From Paenibacillus cymbidii (GTDB lineage: Bacteria; Bacillota; Bacilli; Paenibacillales; NBRC-103111), in contig NZ_SHLX01000024.1 of assembly GCF_004764705.1 (NCBI RefSeq), positions 1-64,000 of the forward strand: a DNA stretch of 64,000 nucleotides. Direction: 5' to 3'. Made by a program: the position numbers and the translations under genes. Positions 43,128-50,487 of this stretch are shown in pieces; position 1 is the first letter of the stretch; every line of letters starts with the position of its first letter. The notes below the pieces were generated by a model. The model was not told the DNA's origin, ran no database searches, and was given only the letters and a program-made list of their open reading frames with translations.

Positions 43128-45098
43128 TTAAACCCCGACGAGCTTTTTTTCCGCTTCGGCCCGGTCGACGGCTGCCGCATGTTCTTCTTCGCGGCTTTCG
43201 CTTCGTTGTTCCTGCTCCCGCATCGGCTCTTGATCGTTCCGCTTGGCCGTTTCCACATCCGCCGCGTTCGGCTCGTCCTTCTGCTCGATTGGAGCGGCTG
43301 CTTCCGGCTCCTCCTTGTCTTCCGGCGGCATGTTTTCTGCGCCGAACGATCCGCCGCCGTCTTGGTCCTCGTCTCCGATACGGAACCGGCTGACTTCGGC
43401 GAACAACTGCTGCGACAGGCGATGGATGTCGTCGGCTTGTTCGGCCACGAGGCGGATCGAAACGTCCTGCTGGTAAGACGTCGAGCCCACTTCCTCGACG
43501 CCTGCGGCCGTTTCTTCCGCCACCGCGGCGACGAAATGCACCGACTCCATCAGCCGTTTGTTCTGCTCCTCGGCATTGCGGATCAGGCCGCCGATGCGTT
43601 CGATGCGCTCGCCGCCCGCCAGCATGGCCTCGCGGATCGCGGAGAAGGCGGTGAGCGTGCCTGCGACTTTGCCGTTCTGCCGCGCTAGGCCGGCGCGGGC
43701 TTGCTCCATGCGCGCTTCGAGCTCGCCGATCTGCCGCTGCAAGTCGACGACGATACCGGCGATGCTCTTCGAGGAGACGCCGGCTTCGGCTGCCAGCGAG
43801 CGCACTTCTTCGGCGACGACGGCGAAGCCTCTGCCGTGCGCGCCGGCGCGGGCCGCCTCGATCGCCGCGTTCAGCGACAAAATATGCGTCTGCCCGGATA
43901 TTTCCGTCATCGTCTTGACGATGCCGCCGATCCGGCTGGAGCTGAGCGACAGCGTACGCATGGCTTCCAGAACATGGGCGATCATCGCTTCCGTCAACTG
44001 CGCCGTTTCGTTCAATTCCCGTACGGCGGCCGCTCCCGCTTCGGTCGTTTGCTCGGCATCCCGGTTCATGCGCCGCATCTCCTGCGCGGCGTCCCATACC
44101 GCATGCACGTCGCCTTCGAGCTCGACGATCACTTGCGCGCTCGTTTCCGTCCGCTGCGCCTGGTGGTCGGCGCCCGCCGAGATTTCTTCGATCGCCTTCA
44201 GAATGTCGGCGTTCGCCGCGGCGGTTGTGACCGACAGCTGCCGGAATGTCATCGAATGTTCGGCCAGCGAGGAAGCGATCGTCTGCGTGGAACCAAGCAT
44301 GCGGCGCACCTGTTCGATCATGTTGTCGAAGCTGTGGCTCAGCTGGCCGAGCTCGTCGTTCGATTCGGCGTTGATCGTATGGCGCAAATCGCCGGCGGCA
44401 ATGACAGCCATCGCTTGCCGCAAGCGACGAATCGGCCGGGTGAAAGAGACAATCAGCCAATACGAGATCAGGATCGTCAGCACCAGCACGATGACGGCGG
44501 CCTCAATCATGGCGAACGACGTTTGGTCAATTTTGTCCGACGAGGCGGCGACGGCTTTTTCCGCATCGGCCGTATAATCGCGATAGAAGTTGTCGACCAG
44601 CGCGAACATTGCGTCCCGCTGCGTTTGCGCTTCGCGGTAAAGCGAATCCGTATTTTTCTGAATATCGGTTTCGGTCAGGCTTTTGTTTTGGATCAAATTG
44701 ACGGCGCGATCGAACGTATCGAAAAATTCCGTGCGCGCGAGCAGCAGCCGGCTGCGCCATTTGTACTGATCGTCCGTGGAGGCCGATTCGCTCATGCGGG
44801 AGAGCAGGTCGCTGAACGTTTTTTTCTGCTGCTCGAATTTGTCCTTATATTGAAGATCGCGCGAAATCATCAGGCCCGAAGACGTATCTTTCATGTCCTG
44901 CAGCACGACTTTGAGCTCCAGCGCCATCAGCTGCAGACGGACTTTATCGTTCTGGTTGCCGAGATGCCGATCGATCTTGCTGACTTGTACGTTGTTGAAG
45001 AGCGACACGGAAACGATGATGACGACGAGGATGGAGAAACTCGCAAGCAGCTTCGCGCGCAGTGTCAAGGACCGGACAATGTGCTTCATTCGACTCAT
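43128..45098 (-). CDS. Methyl-accepting chemotaxis protein with long acidic tail
   Basis: 656 residues: membrane segment about 12-34, extracytoplasmic four-helix-type sensor (about 35-190), second membrane segment about 193-216, HAMP, then a coiled-coil signalling domain. The tip motif around EISGQTHILSLNAAIEAARAGAHGRGFAVVAEEVR is typical and contacts CheA/CheW. Residues about 572-656 form a hydrophilic Glu/Gln/Asp-rich tail that is far longer than usual. AGGAG lies eight bases before the ATG. The gene is divergent from pstS and has its own PhoP-box-like promoter, so phosphate or a signal linked to phosphate stress may be what it senses. Confidence 0.92.
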   Translation of the reverse strand: MSRMKHIVRSLTLRAKLLASFSILVVIIVSVSLFNNVQVSKIDRHLGNQNDKVRLQLMALELKVVLQDMKDTSSGLMISRDLQYKDKFEQQKKTFSDLLSRMSESASTDDQYKWRSRLLLARTEFFDTFDRAVNLIQNKSLTETDIQKNTDSLYREAQTQRDAMFALVDNFYRDYTADAEKAVAASSDKIDQTSFAMIEAAVIVLVLTILISYWLIVSFTRPIRRLRQAMAVIAAGDLRHTINAESNDELGQLSHSFDNMIEQVRRMLGSTQTIASSLAEHSMTFRQLSVTTAAANADILKAIEEISAGADHQAQRTETSAQVIVELEGDVHAVWDAAQEMRRMNRDAEQTTEAGAAAVRELNETAQLTEAMIAHVLEAMRTLSLSSSRIGGIVKTMTEISGQTHILSLNAAIEAARAGAHGRGFAVVAEEVRSLAAEAGVSSKSIAGIVVDLQRQIGELEARMEQARAGLARQNGKVAGTLTAFSAIREAMLAGGERIERIGGLIRNAEEQNKRLMESVHFVAAVAEETAAGVEEVGSTSYQQDVSIRLVAEQADDIHRLSQQLFAEVSRFRIGDEDQDGGGSFGAENMPPEDKEEPEAAAPIEQKDEPNAADVETAKRNDQEPMREQEQRSESREEEHAAAVDRAEAEKKLVGV

Positions 45099-45128
45099 GG
45101 GACCACTCCTGCGACAAATTTTTCCTTC

Positions 45129-45182
45129 ATTGTAGCGGACGACTATTTTCCTCGCGTTTCCGCATTGTTAGCCGAATGTTAA
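45129..45182 (-). promoter_or_regulatory. Predicted PhoP box and promoter of the chemoreceptor gene
   Basis: Reading the minus strand: TTAACA (45182-45177), CTAACA (45171-45166) and a weak GAAACG (45160-45155), all 11 bp apart, then 20 bases and the -10 TACAAT (45134-45129). The start codon follows about 30 bases later. Same geometry as at ppk, pstS, pstC and the EAL-CBS-GGDEF gene. Confidence 0.6.
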
Positions 45183-45249
45183 ATCGTTTTGCGGCTCGTT
45201 TTTTTGCGGTTTTGGCTGGATATTTCATCCTTTCACCAGTCTTTCAACT

Positions 45250-45303
45250 TTTACATTGTGTTTACGTTTCTATCGTTTTCGTTTTACAAACGGTTGTTAT
45301 GAT
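45250..45303 (+). promoter_or_regulatory. Predicted PhoP box and promoter of pstS
   Basis: TTTACA (45250), TTTACG (45261) and a weak third unit ATCGTT (45272) at 11-bp period, then 20 bases and the -10 TATGAT (45298-45303). TTTACA at 45283 is a further in-register repeat, and TTTCAC/TTTCAA (45231 and 45242) form an upstream pair with the same 11-bp spacing. Confidence 0.7.
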
Positions 45304-45343
45304 GGGTTCGTCGGATAAAAAAGTTGAGGGAGGACATGCTAAC

Positions 45344-46297
45344 ATGTCGAAGTTTGTTTGGAAAAAAGGATTGAGTCTTACGCTTGCAGCCGTATTGATG
45401 GTGGGGGGACTTGCCGCGTGCGGCAAAAAAGAAGAAGACACGAAGAACGCAGCCAGCCCGTCGGCATCCTCGTCGGTGAAACCGTCGACGTCGACCGCAC
45501 CGTCGGCATCGCCGTCGACATCGCCTTCGAAAGCCCCTGAAGTAACGGGCAAAGTAACGGCTTCCGGTTCGACGGCGCTGCAGCCGCTCGTACAGAAGGC
45601 AGCCGGCGATTTTATGGCCAAAAATCCGAAAGCGGACATTCAAGTAACGGGCGGCGGTTCGGGCAAAGGCGTAACGGACGTTGCTACAGGCGCATCCGAT
45701 ATCGGCAACTCGGACGTTGAAGCCGACGCGCAATACAAAAGCCAATTGGTCGACCACATCGTCGTTCTGGCACCGTTCGCGCTCATCGTCAATAAAGGCG
45801 TAGGCGTCGACAACCTGACGAAGCAACAAGCGGCCGACATCTTCATGGGCAAAATTACGAACTGGAAAGACGTAGGCGGCAAAGACGCCAAGATTACCGT
45901 CGTGCACCGTCCGGAAAGCTCGGGTTCGCGCAAACTGGTCAAACAAATCGTCCTGAGCAACCAGGAGTTTACAAAAGACGGCGTGCAGCAAGATACGAGC
46001 AAAGCGGTTGCCGAAGCGGTAGGCTCGACTGACAACTCGATCGGTTACGTCGACGTGCCGTACATCAAGCAGTATGCGGACAAAATCAAAGCACTTAAGC
46101 TCGACGGTACGGAATACTCGTCCGAAAACATTAAATCCGGCAAATACTTGCTGTTCGGCCAAGAGCACATGTACACGAAAGGCGAAGCTACCGGCGCAAC
46201 AAAAGCTTTCCTCGACTATATCATGAGCGCGGAATTCCTGAACAAGCCGGAAGTGGTCGACCTCGGCTTCCTGCCTGCGGATCTGTTGAAGAAATAA
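45344..46297 (+). CDS. pstS: Phosphate-binding lipoprotein PstS
   Basis: 317 residues. Lipoprotein signal ending in LAAC (Cys about 27), then a Ser/Pro/Thr-rich linker of about 35 residues, then the phosphate-binding fold: GSTALQPLVQKAAGDF, TGGGSGKGVTDVATGASDIGNSD, and RPESSGSRKLVKQIV, the residues that wrap the phosphate. It delivers phosphate to PstCAB. ATG at 45344 follows GAGGGAGG (45326-45333). A terminator stands between it and pstC, so PstS is probably made in excess over the membrane parts. Confidence 0.96.
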   Translation: MSKFVWKKGLSLTLAAVLMVGGLAACGKKEEDTKNAASPSASSSVKPSTSTAPSASPSTSPSKAPEVTGKVTASGSTALQPLVQKAAGDFMAKNPKADIQVTGGGSGKGVTDVATGASDIGNSDVEADAQYKSQLVDHIVVLAPFALIVNKGVGVDNLTKQQAADIFMGKITNWKDVGGKDAKITVVHRPESSGSRKLVKQIVLSNQEFTKDGVQQDTSKAVAEAVGSTDNSIGYVDVPYIKQYADKIKALKLDGTEYSSENIKSGKYLLFGQEHMYTKGEATGATKAFLDYIMSAEFLNKPEVVDLGFLPADLLKK

Positions 46298-46314
46298 GCA
46301 GCTTGGCTTTCGAG

Positions 46315-46341
46315 AGCCGCGACTACGGTCGCGGCTTTTTG
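46315..46341 (+). terminator. Terminator between pstS and pstC
   Basis: Perfect 9-bp arms AGCCGCGAC (46315-46323) and GTCGCGGCT (46328-46336) around TACG, followed by TTTT. Likely separates pstS from the genes after it, or lets only part of the transcript through. Confidence 0.9.
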
Positions 46342-46360
46342 CATTTCCCGTCCAGCAAAT

Positions 46361-46414
46361 TTTACATTCGCTTAACAATTGGTTGATTTCAAGCGAACAT
46401 TGGCCCCGTATGCT
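46361..46414 (+). promoter_or_regulatory. Predicted PhoP box and promoter of pstCAB-phoU
   Basis: TTTACA (46361), TTAACA (46372) and TTGATT (46383) at 11-bp period, 20 bases, then TATGCT (46409-46414) as -10. It comes just after the pstS terminator, so pstCAB-phoU would have its own phosphate-controlled start. Confidence 0.72.
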
Positions 46415-46445
46415 TAGGGTACAAGATCGCTAGGAGGGCTAAAGG

Positions 46446-47390
46446 ATGTCGTCGTCGTTGGTGGAAGAGATGAACGTGCAAGCACCGGCAGCCAAAGTCG
46501 TCACTTCGAGATGGACACGCATGCAGAACCGCAAAGATCAGGGCATGCGCTGGATTTTCGTCGGGAGCGCGACATTGGTGGCCGTCATCATTTTTTCGAT
46601 CATTCTGTTCGTAGGCTACCAGGGAACGCAGACGTTCCGGGACATTTCGTTCGCCGAATTTTTCTTCTCGACAGACTGGTCGCCGTCGGCGGAGAAGTCG
46701 CCGAGCTTCGGCGCGCTGCCGTTCCTGTACAGCACGTTGCTGCTGACGGCGTTGTCGATTGCGCTGGCCATTCCGCTGGCCTTGTCCGGCGCCGTGTTCA
46801 TGGCCAAAATCGCGCCGCGCTGGATGCGCGAAATTTTGCGCCCGGCCGCCGACTTGTTCGTTGGCATTCCGTCGGTCGTTTACGGCTTCATCGGGATGAC
46901 GGTTATCGTGCCGGCCATCTCCGACATTTTCGGCAAGCTCGGCTACGGCATATTGCCCGCGGCGATCATATTGGCGGTCATGATCCTGCCGACGATCATG
47001 TCGATTTCGGAAGATTCGCTTCGTTCGCTGCCGGGACGGCTGGAGGAAGCGTCGCTGGCGCTCGGCGCCACCAGGTGGCAAACGATCTGGAAGGTGCTGC
47101 TTCCGGCGGCAAGGCCCGGCATTATTACAGCCGTCATCCTCGGCATGGGCCGGGCGATGGGGGAAACGATGGCAGTGTTTATGGTAATCGGCAACTCGCC
47201 GAAAATTCCGCACTCGCTGATCGATTCGACTACCGTGCTCACGACGGCGATCGTCAAAGACATGCCGAACACCTTTTACGGCACGCCATGGAACAATACG
47301 CTGTATCTGATGGCGCTCGTATTGCTGCTCGTTTCGCTTGCGCTCATTATGACCATCCGCATCGTGGCCAAAAGGAGTGAGCTGAAATGA
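46446..47390 (+). CDS. pstC: Phosphate ABC transporter permease PstC
   Basis: 314 residues with six membrane segments. A hydrophilic N-terminus comes first. PstC markers are FGALPFLYSTLLLTALSIALAIPLA, VGIPSVVYGFIGMTVIVP, and the EAA loop EEASLALGATRWQTIWKVLLPAARPGI. With PstA it forms the phosphate channel. AGGAGGGCTAAAGG precedes the ATG. It overlaps pstA by four bases (ATGA). Confidence 0.95.
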   Translation: MSSSLVEEMNVQAPAAKVVTSRWTRMQNRKDQGMRWIFVGSATLVAVIIFSIILFVGYQGTQTFRDISFAEFFFSTDWSPSAEKSPSFGALPFLYSTLLLTALSIALAIPLALSGAVFMAKIAPRWMREILRPAADLFVGIPSVVYGFIGMTVIVPAISDIFGKLGYGILPAAIILAVMILPTIMSISEDSLRSLPGRLEEASLALGATRWQTIWKVLLPAARPGIITAVILGMGRAMGETMAVFMVIGNSPKIPHSLIDSTTVLTTAIVKDMPNTFYGTPWNNTLYLMALVLLLVSLALIMTIRIVAKRSELK

Positions 47391-48244
47391 ACAGCAAAAC
47401 AAAAGACAAAGTGGCGACGGTTTATTTTTGGGCGACGGGTATTATCATCATTCTCATTCTGGCCTGGTTCCTCGTACGGATTCTCGGCCAAGGGGTGCCG
47501 TATCTTTCCTGGCATTTCATTACCGGCAAACCGCAAGAGCTGTCGGCGGGCGGCGGCGTAGGGCCCCAGTTGTTCAACTCGTTCTACATCCTGCTGCTGT
47601 CGATGCTGTTCTCGCTCCCGATCGGCATTGGCTCCGGCATCTACCTGGCCATTTACGCCAAGTCGAACAAGTTTACGGATCTGGTCCGGATATCGGTTGA
47701 AGCACTCTCGTCCGTTCCCTCGATCGTATTCGGCCTGTTCGGGGCGCTGCTGTTCGTCAACCTGATGGGATGGCGGTTTTCGATTCTGGGCGGTTCCGCC
47801 ACGCTGGCATTGCTCAACTTGCCCGTACTCGTTCGGGTAACGGAAGAATCGATTCGGGCGGTGCCGCGCTCGTTCTGGGAAGCTTCGCTTGCGCTCGGCT
47901 CGACCCAGTGGCAGGCGATTCGCAAAGTGCTCATTCCCGCGTCGCTGCCCGGTCTGATTACCGGCATCACGCTCGTAGCGGGCAGGGCGCTCGGCGAAAC
48001 GGCGATTCTGATCTATACGGCGGGGACGGCCGTGTCGCGCCATGCGCCCGATCTCGATCTGTTCGCGATGGGGGAAACGCTGGCGGTGCATCTGTGGTAT
48101 GTCGGCGGCAGCTCGCTGGCGCCGGACGCCAAAGAGATCGCCGCGGGAAGCGGTGCGCTGCTCGTGCTCGTGGTGCTCGCGTTCAACCTGATTATCGCCA
48201 TACCGAGCCGGATCGTTTCCAAAAAAATTGGCGGGGGGAAATAA
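47387..48244 (+). CDS. pstA: Phosphate ABC transporter permease PstA
   Basis: 285 residues, six membrane segments. PstA markers are SWHFITGKPQ, GIGSGIYLAIYAK, VPSIVFGLFGALLFVN, and the EAA loop WEASLALGSTQWQAIRKVLIPASLPGL. Overlaps pstC at its start and is followed by pstB after three bases. Confidence 0.95.
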   Translation: MNSKTKDKVATVYFWATGIIIILILAWFLVRILGQGVPYLSWHFITGKPQELSAGGGVGPQLFNSFYILLLSMLFSLPIGIGSGIYLAIYAKSNKFTDLVRISVEALSSVPSIVFGLFGALLFVNLMGWRFSILGGSATLALLNLPVLVRVTEESIRAVPRSFWEASLALGSTQWQAIRKVLIPASLPGLITGITLVAGRALGETAILIYTAGTAVSRHAPDLDLFAMGETLAVHLWYVGGSSLAPDAKEIAAGSGALLVLVVLAFNLIIAIPSRIVSKKIGGGK

Positions 48245-48247
48245 GCC

Positions 48248-49006
48248 GTGGAGAAGCATAAAATCAAAGTCGATTCGCTCAATTTGTTCTATGGCGACAA
48301 CCAGGCGCTTCACGATATCAAGCTGAATATCAACGAACATTCGATCGCCGCGCTGATCGGGCCTTCGGGCTGCGGAAAGTCGACGTTCCTGCGCACGCTC
48401 AACCGAATGAACGATTTGATCGACAATGTCAGGATCACGGGCAACATTTGGGTCGACGGCCAGAACGTGTACGGCTCCGAAACCGACGTCGTTTCGCTGC
48501 GCAAGCGCGTCGGCATGGTGTTCCAGCGGCCGAACCCGTTCCCGATGAGCATTTACGACAATATCGCTTACGGGCCGCGCATTCACGGCATCAAGAAGAA
48601 AGCGGTGCTCGACGAGCTCGTCGAACGCAGCTTGGTGCAAGCGGCGCTGTGGGAAGAAGTAAAGGACCGTCAGCACAAGTCGGCGCTTGGCTTGTCCGGC
48701 GGCCAGCAGCAGCGGCTTTGCATCGCGCGCCTGCTTGCCGTCGAGCCGGATGTGCTGCTCATGGACGAACCGACGTCGGCGCTCGATCCGATTTCGACGC
48801 TGAAGGTGGAAGAACTGACACAGCAGTTGAAGGAGCGTTACACGATCATCATCGTGACGCACAACATGCAGCAAGCGGCGCGCATTTCCGACTACACGTC
48901 GTTTTTCCTCAACGGCTACCTGGTCGAATCCGACAAGACGGACAAAATTTTTACGACGCCAAGCGATCAGCGTACCGAAGACTACATTACCGGCCGGTTC
49001 GGATAA
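48248..49006 (+). CDS. pstB: Phosphate ABC transporter ATPase PstB
   Basis: 252 residues. Walker A GPSGCGKSTFLRTLNRMND (with the PstB-typical NRMND), Q-loop VFQRPNPFPMSIYDNIAYGPR, signature LSGGQQQRLCIARLLA and Walker B DVLLMDEPTSALDP are all present. It powers phosphate import. Starts with GTG after GGGGGG; B. subtilis has two PstB paralogues, only one is seen here. Confidence 0.97.
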   Translation: MEKHKIKVDSLNLFYGDNQALHDIKLNINEHSIAALIGPSGCGKSTFLRTLNRMNDLIDNVRITGNIWVDGQNVYGSETDVVSLRKRVGMVFQRPNPFPMSIYDNIAYGPRIHGIKKKAVLDELVERSLVQAALWEEVKDRQHKSALGLSGGQQQRLCIARLLAVEPDVLLMDEPTSALDPISTLKVEELTQQLKERYTIIIVTHNMQQAARISDYTSFFLNGYLVESDKTDKIFTTPSDQRTEDYITGRFG

Positions 49007-49037
49007 ACGAATGCGGGCGCCTATCAAGGAGGAACGG

Positions 49038-49697
49038 ATGGACACGAGAGCCAACTATCACCAATCGGTCGAAGGCTTGCAGAAGGAATTGCTGTACATG
49101 GGAACGCTCGTCGAGCAGCAAATCAATCTGGCGGTCGAATCGCTTGCCGAAGGCGACGAAACGAAGGCGCGCACGACGATCGGGCAAGACGACGAAGTCG
49201 ACAACATGATGATCAAGGTGGAGGAGCACTGCCTCAGCTTGATCGCGCTGCAGCAGCCGATGGCCAGCGATTTGCGCATCATCAGCATGGCGCAGAAAAT
49301 CGCCGTCGACCTTGAACGGATCGGCGACCACGCCGTCGACATCGCCAAAATTACGATCCGGCTGGCCGGCCAGCCGCTGTACAAGCCGCTCGTTCGTATT
49401 CCGCAGATGGCGGATATCGCCCGCGACATGCTGCAGGAAAGCTTGCGCGCCTATACGGAGCGCAACGTCAACCGCGCCGCGGCGCTGGCCGAACGCGACG
49501 ACGAGGTCGACAAGCTGTACAGTGCGATCATGCAGGAGCTGATCCCGCAGATGGGAACCGACGTGACGGCGAGCCGGCAAATGATGTATCTCGTGATGGT
49601 GGCGCAATATTTGGAGCGGGTCGCCGACCATACGACGAACATCGGCGAAGGCGTCATTTACATGGTGACGGGCAAGCGCAAGGATTTGAATATTTGA
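49038..49697 (+). CDS. phoU: Phosphate signalling protein PhoU
   Basis: 219 residues, two repeated three-helix PhoU units, each with metal-binding acidic clusters: DLERIGDHAVDIAK in the first and EYLERVADHTTNIGEG-like in the second. PhoU links Pst activity to PhoR in many bacteria and lowers Pho signalling when phosphate is plentiful. ATG at 49038 is chosen since AAGGAGG lies five bases upstream; ATG at 49011 lacks a site. B. subtilis has no phoU in its pst operon, so this arrangement is closer to that of other Bacillota. A terminator follows. Confidence 0.95.
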   Translation: MDTRANYHQSVEGLQKELLYMGTLVEQQINLAVESLAEGDETKARTTIGQDDEVDNMMIKVEEHCLSLIALQQPMASDLRIISMAQKIAVDLERIGDHAVDIAKITIRLAGQPLYKPLVRIPQMADIARDMLQESLRAYTERNVNRAAALAERDDEVDKLYSAIMQELIPQMGTDVTASRQMMYLVMVAQYLERVADHTTNIGEGVIYMVTGKRKDLNI

Positions 49698-49718
49698 GGC
49701 TTCCTGTTTTGTAACTCC

Positions 49719-49745
49719 AACCCGGCGCTTAGCCGGGTTTTTTCT
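49719..49745 (+). terminator. Terminator of pstCAB-phoU
   Basis: AACCCGGC (49719-49726) and GCCGGGTT (49732-49739) with a run of T. Strong. After it come about 745 bases with no gene, holding the repeat at 49799, the hairpin at 50120 and the PhoP box at 50312. Confidence 0.92.
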
Positions 49746-49798
49746 CGTTTCACGCTCCATTATTGATGGCCGTGGCACCATGCCGGGCCGAGTAACCA

Positions 49799-49990
49799 AA
49801 ATAGCCCATGAAAAATGGCCTATTTGCCCGATTTCGGGCGCCTCGACGGAAATAGCCAGTGAAAATACTGGTTATTTCAACCCTGAGGCCCCAAAAACGA
49901 CCTTTTCAAGGGAATAACCAGTTATTTCACTGGTTATTTTGGAGGGTGTGCCCGTTTTTAACGAAATAGGCAATAAAAGATGGCCTATTT
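49799..49990. repeat. Four-hairpin 192-bp dispersed repeat, copy D
   Basis: Same four modules, order and length as the copy at 16943-17134: AAATAGCCC...GGCCTATTT (49799-49825); GAAATAGCCAGTG...CTGGTTATTT (49849-49877); GAATAACCAGTTATTTCACTGG onward (49912-49940); GAAATAGGC...GGCCTATTT (49963-49990). Spacers after modules 1 and 3 are similar too. It lies in the gap between phoU and the EAL-CBS-GGDEF gene. Confidence 0.9.
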
Positions 49991-50119
49991 CCCCAGACGC
50001 TTGATCGGTGCGGCACGAAAAGCAAATTTGTTTTGTTGGCGGAGGGGAGAATGCCGCGGCTTTGTGCAACGTGTCTGCTTTGAGAGGGTTAAAACAGGGG
50101 CGAGGGGCGAGAGCGGAGA

Positions 50120-50233
50120 GCGGGGGTTGGGATGGAGAAGCGGCAGCGTTCGCCTTTGTTTTCCGGATTCCCCCTTGGCGTGATCGTTCAAAGAATCCGG
50201 AAAACAAGAAGCGATCGGAATCCCAACCCCCGC
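50120..50233. repeat. Long nested inverted repeat
   Basis: Outer perfect 14-bp arms GCGGGGGTTGGGAT (50120-50133) and ATCCCAACCCCCGC (50220-50233); inner perfect 15-bp arms TTGTTTTCCGGATTC (50156-50170) and GAATCCGGAAAACAA (50193-50207), with a 22-base loop. Between them CGTTCGC can pair with GCGATCG except at one or two positions. As RNA it would be a hairpin of about 114 nt. It is flanked at a distance by two copies of GCCGCGGC (50053-50060 and 50291-50298). No coding role or known RNA family recognised. Confidence 0.8.
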
Positions 50234-50311
50234 GCGCAGCGGGAGCCGATTTCGCCGTTTGCTCTAGGCCTGCTCTCCGTATGCTGCTTAGCCGCGGCAA
50301 AAAGGATGATT

Positions 50312-50365
50312 TTAACAATGGTTTTACAATCCGTTAATCCAACGCGCATGTTGAGCCGTTATAAT
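50312..50365 (+). promoter_or_regulatory. Predicted PhoP box and promoter of the EAL-CBS-GGDEF gene
   Basis: TTAACA (50312), TTTACA (50323) and TTAATC (50334) at exact 11-bp period, 20 bases, then a perfect -10 TATAAT (50360-50365). No usual -35 is present, as expected for an activated promoter. Confidence 0.72.
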
Positions 50366-50487
50366 CGAGTACATAAGCTTTTCGACGAATATCCACAAAG
50401 ACGGACCGGCAACCAGATTCAGACGAACAGGCGGACGCAAGGATGAAAAAAGGGCAGCAGGCGATACTGGAGAGGGGCAGAGAGCAC

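Noticed and set aside
43701..45182. 493-codon plus-strand frame opposite the chemoreceptor gene
   Set aside because: The chemoreceptor on the minus strand has all its domains; this frame is its shadow.
45334..45343. ATG at 45336 as pstS start
   Set aside because: It is in another frame and too close to the ribosome binding site; ATG 45344 gives a proper lipoprotein signal.
49698..50311. Insertion sequence or integron remnant
   Set aside because: The hairpin and repeat copies are structured, but no transposase fragment, target duplication or attachment site was seen.
50008..50337. 109-codon frame across the long hairpin
   Set aside because: It runs through both arms of the inverted repeat and the PhoP-box region; composition is low-complexity and there is no ribosome binding site.
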